A stretch of DNA of 64,000 nt from a bacterium (GTDB lineage Bacteria > Electryoneota > RPQS01), in NCBI GenBank assembly GCA_023382385.1, contig JAHDVH010000002.1:262219-326218 (forward strand), given 5' to 3'. The position numbers were made by a program, and so were the translations under genes. Position 1 is the stretch's first letter; every line of letters starts with the position of its first letter. Under the pieces are notes generated by a model, which searched no databases, was not told where the DNA came from, and saw only the letters and a list, made by a program, of their open reading frames with translations. Positions 58,181 to 64,000 of the stretch are shown one piece after another.

Positions 58181-59779
58181 TCAGTAGTGATCAATTTCAG
58201 GCTGAACGACCATGTTGACTTCGCAGCCGGGCTGATCGGCGATTGCTTTAAGGTCATGCTCGAAGCCGCGAATCATTTTCTTGCTGAAGGCGTAGACGCG
58301 CGTGACGGGAGCTTCGGCGGTCGGAAGCTGCACGTAGACGATGCGATGAATCATGTAGAAGCAGAGAATCAGGCCGATACTTGCCACGGCAAAGCCGAGC
58401 CACAGGAATTCAGTTCCGAGCGTGCGACGGACTTCGAAGATAGTCGCGATTCCGGCTTCAGCGCGGGGATTAACGATGTCGGTAGCTTCGTAGAGGGAAT
58501 TGCCGATGGTAATCTGATGCCCCTTCATCTGGAGGAAGGACCAGATGGTCCGTTCAAAGCCGTTGGGACCCTGCGCGAGCATTTCCACTGCGGGATTCTG
58601 CATCGTGGCGCTGGCGGAATAGGCCATGCGGCGTGCGTCGAGCTTGAAGTCTGGCAGCAGTTTGCCGGCGGTGATCTTGATGGTGTCACCGGGAATGTCC
58701 ACGCTTTCGCCTTGCTTCAGCGGGATGCTGTGCAGGAGATTGCCCAGGGTATCGGAGACAGTCAAGGTAATCTGGTCATAGGAGGCAATCACGCGCGGGC
58801 GGTCGGGGTCGTAAGAGCTTTGATAGAGACGAAAGCCCGCGTAACGCAGAGGTGTATTGACGGAGATTTGCTTCTTGTCGACCTCCTGCCCGTCTTCGAG
58901 AATGGTGACGCTGCTGATATACTGCTTGATGTTTCCGCCAGTGGAGCGAATATCCCAGTCGTTGGAAATCCACTCTTCCTCCATAGAGACAAACTCGGTG
59001 CCGCCCATCTGACTACGGCGTTCGATGCGCCATGAATTGGGGCTGTCTTTTTCAACGAGACGGCCAATCCACTCATTGTCGACGAGCACCCATTGACCGG
59101 GCTGAAGCGGATAGTATTCAATTCGAAAGCTGTCGATGCGAACTTCGAAGGGCATGCCTTCGACCGAGACGGTATCTCCTGCATATCCGCCCGCGCGCGT
59201 ATGTTCCCCGCCGAATGATCCGACGAGTCCGCCGATGGCAATGAGGAGCAAACCGATATGTGTCATCAACGGCCCCCAGAGCGCGGGACGACCCGACTCA
59301 CCAACCCAGACGCCTTCGTAGTTGGCGCGCGTGGAAAAGGATTTGGAGAGCCGGTCTATCAGATTCTTGGCGGTCTCGGAAGTGGTGAGATAGATGTGAG
59401 CGGTGCGTTCGTTGACGACACGCGGGTCAAGCTCCGGCTTGCGGCTCCACATCCGCCAGACAATGGGCGTGCGTTCGAGCACACAGGCGAAGAGCGAGAG
59501 CGACAGGACGCCGATCAACAGACGGTACCACCACGAGCTGAACGGCCTGTCCATTTCGAGTGTTTTGTACACCAGTTGTCCGAAAGCACCCGCCGCATTG
59601 CCCGGTTCCTGCTTCATCCAGAGCGGGTCCACAAGTTCGCCGCTGAAGAGAGACGCAAGCGAGAGCACGCCGAGGACAATCAGAATCCAGATGGCAAACT
59701 TCATGGTGGAGAGCATGGCCCACCACTTTGGTTTGCGGCTGACGTGCGGAGTGCTGTTATTAGGAGTGGTTGTGTTCAT
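58181..59779 (-). CDS. ResB-family cytochrome c biogenesis protein
   Basis: A 532-residue membrane protein of the ResB/Ccs1 family. Three N-terminal hydrophobic segments (FAIWILIVLGVLSLASLF, YRLLIGVLSLSLFACVL, LMTHIGLLLIAIGGLVGSF), a large periplasmic domain (GEHTRAGGYAGDTVSVEGMPFEVRIDSFRIEYYP and later), and a C-terminal helix (EFLWLGFAVASIGLILCFYMIHR). With CcsA it handles heme and cysteines of apocytochrome c in system II maturation. It starts 6 bases after CcsA and the pair follows the gene for a seven-heme cytochrome. Confidence 0.88.
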   Translation of the reverse strand: MNTTTPNNSTPHVSRKPKWWAMLSTMKFAIWILIVLGVLSLASLFSGELVDPLWMKQEPGNAAGAFGQLVYKTLEMDRPFSSWWYRLLIGVLSLSLFACVLERTPIVWRMWSRKPELDPRVVNERTAHIYLTTSETAKNLIDRLSKSFSTRANYEGVWVGESGRPALWGPLMTHIGLLLIAIGGLVGSFGGEHTRAGGYAGDTVSVEGMPFEVRIDSFRIEYYPLQPGQWVLVDNEWIGRLVEKDSPNSWRIERRSQMGGTEFVSMEEEWISNDWDIRSTGGNIKQYISSVTILEDGQEVDKKQISVNTPLRYAGFRLYQSSYDPDRPRVIASYDQITLTVSDTLGNLLHSIPLKQGESVDIPGDTIKITAGKLLPDFKLDARRMAYSASATMQNPAVEMLAQGPNGFERTIWSFLQMKGHQITIGNSLYEATDIVNPRAEAGIATIFEVRRTLGTEFLWLGFAVASIGLILCFYMIHRIVYVQLPTAEAPVTRVYAFSKKMIRGFEHDLKAIADQPGCEVNMVVQPEIDHY

Positions 59780-59785
59780 GCTGAG

Positions 59786-61027
59786 TTAGGCGTAGGCGTG
59801 CAGTCCGCCGAAGAAGTAGTTGCCGAACAGCGAAAGCATCATCATGGCGAAACCGATGAGCGAGAGAACGGCAGTGCGCGGCCCGGACCATCCGCGCTGA
59901 TAGCGGGCGTGCAGGAAGGCACTGTAAAAGAGCCAGATGATGAGCGCGCCGACTTCCTTCGGGTCCCAGCTCCAGAAGGAACCCCAGGCGCTTTCGGCCC
60001 AGATAGCACCGGCGAAGAGCGCACCGAGGGTGTAAAGCGGATAGCCGAGCGCGACGGCGCGGTAGTTCACTTCATCGAGCAGTCTGCCGTCAAGATGGAG
60101 TTTGCCGGCAACTTTGCCGAAACCTAATGCGGTATGCAGGAGAAATGCTCCGATAGTTCCGAAGACGAGCGTGACGCCGAAGAATTCAAAAATGCGCAAG
60201 GGGCTGTCGGGAGTCAGGCCGAGTTTGCCGGTGCTCATGAGGATTCCACCGGCCAGCGCTCCGAGAAAGAGTCCGGAAAAACCGATGGCGGTCCAGTAGC
60301 GCGTTTCGACGGATGGAGTGCTTTTGAAGAGATAGTTCCAGACAAAGCCTGCGGGAACCAAGTAAATACCGAGCAGCATCAGCACATTGCCGCCGCGCAT
60401 GGGAGCACCGAGCAACTGCATGGTGGATTGGTTCGCAAACGCATCGCTGACGTTGCCGATGACAGCAATAATCAAGGGAATAAAGACCAAGACGCGGAGT
60501 GGGACGCGAACGGAGGGCTGGAAGGGTCGCTTGGCTTCTTCTTCACTGCGCACGGCGAGCAGATAAACAAAAGAGACGGCCGCAGCAACGGCGAATGCTC
60601 CGGCACCGACAGACGCGAGAGTCACGTGAATGATAAGCCACGAGCTGCGCAGCGCGGGCATCAGTTGCTGGCTGGGATCTTTCGGCAGCAACGACGCCGC
60701 GACCATCAGCATGATGACGACCGGAGAAATCAGCGCGCTGATTACCCAATTCTTGTAACGCCACGTGAGGAAAGCGAAACTCAGCACAGCCATCCAGCTC
60801 ATGACCGCCATGTATTCGTACATGTTGGACATGGGAAAGTGACCGGTGTGATTCCAGCGCCAGAAGAAGGCAATCGTCTGCGGAATGAAGCCTGCAGCGA
60901 AAGCTACAGAGCCGAGTTTGGTCCAGAAGGGCTTGCGCGCGGCAAGCCAAATTGTGAAGGAGAGCCAACCAACAAGATAGGCCCAGAAAGCAAACCAGAA
61001 GAGTTGTACGTCAAGTGTGGGTGCCAT
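59786..61027 (-). CDS. ccsA: Cytochrome c biogenesis protein CcsA (heme lyase, system II)
   Basis: A 413-residue multi-pass membrane protein with the tryptophan-rich WWD signature near residue 346: WGSFWSWDPKEVGALIIWLFYSAFLHAR. Conserved His and hydrophobic helices (WLIIHVTLASVGAGAFAVAAAVSFVYLL) fit the heme-handling CcsA/ResC family. It exports or attaches heme to CxxCH motifs together with ResB (58181-59779). ATG 61027 has weak ribosome site GGTGTCCT. The multiheme cytochrome at 61229 is the obvious client. Confidence 0.9.
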   Translation of the reverse strand: MAPTLDVQLFWFAFWAYLVGWLSFTIWLAARKPFWTKLGSVAFAAGFIPQTIAFFWRWNHTGHFPMSNMYEYMAVMSWMAVLSFAFLTWRYKNWVISALISPVVIMLMVAASLLPKDPSQQLMPALRSSWLIIHVTLASVGAGAFAVAAAVSFVYLLAVRSEEEAKRPFQPSVRVPLRVLVFIPLIIAVIGNVSDAFANQSTMQLLGAPMRGGNVLMLLGIYLVPAGFVWNYLFKSTPSVETRYWTAIGFSGLFLGALAGGILMSTGKLGLTPDSPLRIFEFFGVTLVFGTIGAFLLHTALGFGKVAGKLHLDGRLLDEVNYRAVALGYPLYTLGALFAGAIWAESAWGSFWSWDPKEVGALIIWLFYSAFLHARYQRGWSGPRTAVLSLIGFAMMMLSLFGNYFFGGLHAYA

Positions 61028-61196
61028 AGGACACCTGCTTAGTTATTGTGAATTAGTGAAGGACAACGTCAGTAATTTCGGAAAACGTTCGCGTATAGTC
61101 AAGCAGTATTGGCGTTTATTTGTCACATTCATGCAAATCAGTTTTACCGGAAGACAGCGGATGTTCAGACATAACATGGAATGAGACTGCACATAT

Positions 61197-61249
61197 CCGA
61201 TTCGCGAAAGAAAAAGCATTCCTCTTGGTTATTTGGGCCTGCGAATCGG
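61197..61249 (-). other. Long-range inverted repeat at the end of the cytochrome gene
   Basis: CCGATTCGC (61197-61205) and GCGAATCGG (61241-61249), 35-base spacer. One arm lies inside the last codons of the cytochrome gene, the other in its 3' region. On the minus strand the spacer contains CTTTTTCTTT; the usual order (stem then T-run) is reversed. Confidence 0.35.
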
Positions 61250-62359
61250 AGTAGGCAGAAGTTCCTTGCCGGAGCTGTACGTATCGGCACGGTGGCACTC
61301 GATGCAGGCTTGAGTGAATCCGTGAGTGCGAGTCTCCTGCTCATGGCACTTCACACAAAGCTGGCGTTCAGTAGTGCCGGAGTTAAAGGGATTCGGCAAT
61401 GGAAAAGAACCCGAAGGAAAGCCATCCTGCAGAAGGTTGACGACGCGAAAGTCCCAACGCCCCAGGTCTACGGCACTGGAGCCGTGTGCGCGATGGCAGG
61501 AAATGCACGTGATTTCGCTGCGATGATCTGGTCCGTTGGTGCTGTTTATCGTGACATCGCTGCTTTCAAATGGAACTTGCGGCAAGTAGGCAGTTAGGGG
61601 ATTTCCCCCTGTGGGATCAGCGGTTCCATTGTAGTGCTCATATGATGCGCGCGTGCCTCCACTCAATGGACCACGCACAGGGTGCTGGAAACCAGTCTTG
61701 GTTTCTTCGTGATAGAGTCCATGGCAGTTGCGACACCAGTTTGTCCAACCGGACTTGTAGGCAGTATGCAGCGATTGTGATTCAGCGGCGCCTTGCAACG
61801 GAATACCGTCTGCAACAGGGGCGGGGAAACTAAAGACAAAGTCACCGGCAGGGATGCGGCCCACTCCATGAAGCAAACGGAAGTTTTCGTTGCCGTGGGG
61901 ATCGTGACAACTTGTGCAACCGAGGGAAGCGGAAGGGTAGGAACCGCCGGGCGAGAGCTGATGCACAGGATCGCGCGTGGAGTTTTGCGACGGAGCGTCA
62001 CAGTTGTGCACGCCGTGACTGCCGGAGAGCGGAAACATCGCACCGTTCGGTGCATCGTTGATGTTTGGAGCACCCGTGAAGATGAAGTTTCCGCCGCCGC
62101 GCTCGGGAGAGGGGTGCATGAGATTGTCGGCCCAAACAGCACCGTTGCCCGCAGCGTGACAACTCAGACACATGTCGGAGGGAGAGTTAGCTCTCAGTAA
62201 ATAGTTGTTCTCGTACGTGGGCATGACGGGGAAACCGTCCGCGAGCGTGTGCATGGCATGACAGACTGAGCAGGAACCGACGCCGCCGGAATGCACCGCC
62301 TGCGCTTGCGCGCTTGACGAAATGAGCGTCGCGAGAAGTAGAGATTTGAATATATTCAT
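61229..62359 (-). CDS. Heptaheme cytochrome c
   Basis: A 376-residue exported protein (signal MNIFKSLLLATLISSSAQA) with seven CxxCH heme-binding motifs: CSVCH, CLSCH, CTSCH, CRNCH, CISCH, CVKCH and CIECH. Pairs of CxxCH with intervening His (CTSCHDPHG, CISCHRAHG) follow the 'doubled CXXCH' pattern. It probably conveys electrons in the periplasm. Followed by CcsA and ResB, and preceded by the two-component system, a natural functional set. Redox partner unknown. Confidence 0.9.
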   Translation of the reverse strand: MNIFKSLLLATLISSSAQAQAVHSGGVGSCSVCHAMHTLADGFPVMPTYENNYLLRANSPSDMCLSCHAAGNGAVWADNLMHPSPERGGGNFIFTGAPNINDAPNGAMFPLSGSHGVHNCDAPSQNSTRDPVHQLSPGGSYPSASLGCTSCHDPHGNENFRLLHGVGRIPAGDFVFSFPAPVADGIPLQGAAESQSLHTAYKSGWTNWCRNCHGLYHEETKTGFQHPVRGPLSGGTRASYEHYNGTADPTGGNPLTAYLPQVPFESSDVTINSTNGPDHRSEITCISCHRAHGSSAVDLGRWDFRVVNLLQDGFPSGSFPLPNPFNSGTTERQLCVKCHEQETRTHGFTQACIECHRADTYSSGKELLPTPIRRPK

Positions 62360-62370
62360 GAGTATTGGGG

Positions 62371-63078
62371 CTATCCTTCAGCCGCCGCACTTGTGAACTT
62401 GTAGCCCGCCGCGTACACGGTATGAAGATGGCGGGGATTGCGCGCGTCATCTTCGAACAATTTGCGCAGGCGGACGATCAAGTTGTCAATCGTGCGAGTG
62501 GACGGATAGCGGTCATATCCCCAGACAGTTTCGATTATCTCGTCGCGCGTGACGACGTTGCCTTCACGCTCGGCGAGCAGTTTCAGGAGCATACACTCTT
62601 TTTGCGTCAGGGCGACGGGGCCGGCGGGAGTTTCCGCGGAATAGGCTTCGAGATTGACAACCGACGATCCGATTTTGAGCAACGCGCCGCGCTCGGGAAT
62701 CTGACGATACCATTCATTGCGGCGGAAGATGGCGCGGACGCGTTGAATCAACTCGCGGATGCTGAACGGTTTGGTGATGTAGTCGTCGCCACCAAGCTCA
62801 AGGCCACGGACGCGAGCATCATCACTATCGCGGGCGGTCAGAAAGAGGATCGGAACATGATTCCCTTTCGCTCTGACACGTTCGCAGACGTCAAATCCGC
62901 TGGCGCCGGGCAGCATGACGTCCAGCAATACTAAGTCGTGCTTTCCGCTCAGAATTTCCGAGATTGCCGTGATACCATCGGCGACATGGGCCGTTTCAAA
63001 GCCCTCGGCTTCAAGATTCAGTTTGAGCCCCGCGGCAATGTGGGCTTCATCCTCGACAATCAGGATGCGATCAGACAT
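62371..63078 (-). CDS. OmpR-family response regulator
   Basis: A 235-residue two-component regulator. Receiver domain: acidic pocket VEDE (Glu9/Asp10), phospho-acceptor Asp53 in LVLLDVMLPGASG, Lys103 in DDYITKPFS; C-terminal winged helix (EGNVVTRDEIIETVWGYDRYPSTRTIDNLIVRLRKLFE). Its stop is 11 bases ahead of the cytochrome gene; its start overlaps the kinase stop. It likely controls the envelope/cytochrome genes nearby. Confidence 0.93.
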   Translation of the reverse strand: MSDRILIVEDEAHIAAGLKLNLEAEGFETAHVADGITAISEILSGKHDLVLLDVMLPGASGFDVCERVRAKGNHVPILFLTARDSDDARVRGLELGGDDYITKPFSIRELIQRVRAIFRRNEWYRQIPERGALLKIGSSVVNLEAYSAETPAGPVALTQKECMLLKLLAEREGNVVTRDEIIETVWGYDRYPSTRTIDNLIVRLRKLFEDDARNPRHLHTVYAAGYKFTSAAAEG

Positions 63079-64000
63079 GCAGTTCGTCCTGTGCGGCGGG
63101 GATGGTTACAACAAACTGTGAGCCTTTGCCCTTGCCCGCGCTGTGCGCACTGACGGATCCGCCCATTGCCTGCACAATCTCCTTGACTAAGTAGAGTCCG
63201 AGACCGACGCCTTGATTGGCGCGGGTATCTTCATTGCCGATGCGGTAGAAGCGTTCAAAGATGCGTTTTGTTTCATCGGGTTCGAATCCCTGTCCTTCGT
63301 CGGTGACGGTCAATTCGATTTTCCCGTCGCGGCGGGCGAGGTAGACGTCGATCATGCCGCCGGCGGGAGAATACTTGACGGCGTTATCAACAAGATTCTT
63401 AACAACGAGCTGCCAGCGGCGCGGGTCGGCCATAGCCATGAGTCCGTACTCGGTGTCGACGTTTAGTCGATGCTTGCCTGAAAACTGAATTCGATCCTTC
63501 AACTCATTGACCGCGCGCACGGTTTCCTCGCTGATGTCCACGCGTTCGAGGGGCAATGCGGCGCCGGGAGTCAGCACGCGCTGCGCCTGCAAGAGCCGAT
63601 CGATCAGGTCGTTCAAACGATTCAGATCCAGCGACATCACGGCAAGCAGCTCGGCCCGTTTTTCTTTTGGCAACTCACGGTCACGGAGTGTATCAAGATA
63701 CATGCGAAGCGAGGTGATCGGGGTCTTCAGCTCGTGCGACGTTGCAGACAGGAACACGGATTGGCGATGCTCGATATCAAGTTCTTCGCGAAGCGTGCGA
63801 AACATATAGAGCACCGCGACGAGCACGAGCAGGCCGAAGAAGGCTCCTTCCGAGATAAACATGCGCATCCGCCTATGGACGAACTCCCGAAGGTCGGCGC
63901 GCGCGGAGGGTTTCACTTCGATAGCTCCGGCAGGAGTGATCTCAAGATCGCGGAAGGTTGTCGCAAGCCAAGCATCAAACTCCGAACCCAGAGTATTACG
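63071..64000 (-). CDS. Sensor histidine kinase, C-terminal part (runs off window)
   Basis: The frame is open to the window edge (309 visible residues); N-terminus missing. One transmembrane segment (FFGLLVLVAVLYMF), HisKA dimerisation domain with the phospho-acceptor His in SATSHELKTPITSL (about residue 89 of the visible part), then HATPase: VKNLVDNAVKYSPAGG (N box), DEGQGFEPDE (G1), and NQGVGLGLYLVKEI (G2). It overlaps the response regulator by 8 bases. An internal GTG at 63916 is an unlikely start because the preceding frame, with LGSEFDAWLATTFRDLEIT, is well-formed protein. Confidence 0.92.
   Translation of the reverse strand, partial: RNTLGSEFDAWLATTFRDLEITPAGAIEVKPSARADLREFVHRRMRMFISEGAFFGLLVLVAVLYMFRTLREELDIEHRQSVFLSATSHELKTPITSLRMYLDTLRDRELPKEKRAELLAVMSLDLNRLNDLIDRLLQAQRVLTPGAALPLERVDISEETVRAVNELKDRIQFSGKHRLNVDTEYGLMAMADPRRWQLVVKNLVDNAVKYSPAGGMIDVYLARRDGKIELTVTDEGQGFEPDETKRIFERFYRIGNEDTRANQGVGLGLYLVKEIVQAMGGSVSAHSAGKGKGSQFVVTIPAAQDELHV

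Noticed and set aside
1-64000. Type IX secretion machinery, CRISPR, tRNA, rRNA, insertion sequences
   Set aside because: Looked for by eye and not found. The sorting tails imply machinery elsewhere in the genome; a covariance or profile search would be decisive for RNA genes.

Overview
The window looks like chromosomal DNA of an uncultured or little-studied bacterium of the Fibrobacterota-Chlorobiota-Bacteroidota (FCB) side of the tree. Five full-length secreted proteins end in the Por/type IX-style C-terminal sorting domain (a YPNPFN or FPNPFN core, then G[VIM]Y..R and a closing ...LLK/FLR). Other markers fit a Gram-negative cell: lipoproteins, Lgt, BipA, system II cytochrome c maturation and a heptaheme cytochrome. 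Unlike Bacteroidota, several promoters are sigma70-like with 17-base spacing and a recurring TATATT -10 box. No rRNA, tRNA, CRISPR array, insertion sequence or prophage was seen. The phylum is an inference; no marker in the window fixes it.

Layout. 1-4082 (minus): the rSAM/selenodomain ('arsenosugar') operon: glycosyltransferase TIGR04283 (broken by one base), DUF547, radical SAM ArsS, glycosyltransferase TIGR04282, a lipoprotein and the start of a nitrilase-family amidohydrolase. A TVP38/VTT membrane protein and a MerA-like flavoprotein diverge from it on the plus strand (4151-6360). 6604-11286: two large secreted proteins converging on a strong terminator. 11731-17497 (minus): lipoproteins, a PaaH-like dehydrogenase split into two coupled genes, ankyrin protein, AlkD, a TPR-thioredoxin and a 42-residue mini-gene that is only a signal peptide plus a sorting tail. 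17705-26471: three sorting-tail proteins and a 1,101-residue secreted protein with a caspase/legumain-like His/Cys pair.

26753-40929 (plus): aldehyde dehydrogenase, DUF4256, three DinB proteins, a YidB-like protein, an HTH/PIN pair, a pseudo-hydrolase, lysine 6-aminotransferase, then housekeeping genes (rsmI, lgt, tmk, S41 protease, TauE/SafE permease, purC). The aminotransferase and the aldehyde dehydrogenase could together turn lysine into alpha-aminoadipate. 41088-49790: Hsp20, zinc-ribbon membrane protein, CorA, S9 peptidase, Tag glycosylase, FMN reductase, DUF697 protein and BipA.

50217-55028 (minus): ABC-2 exporter, HerA-like ATPase and a WG-repeat lipoprotein. 55353-58040: an 895-residue sorting-tail protein. 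58181-64000 (minus): histidine kinase, response regulator, heptaheme cytochrome c, CcsA and ResB. The last two are the heme-ligation machinery that the cytochrome needs.

The least explained items are the mini sorting-tail ORF, the palindrome-bearing promoter shared by two gene-free regions (11.6 kb and 50.0 kb), the HTH/PIN pair, and several enzymes that have lost catalytic residues.
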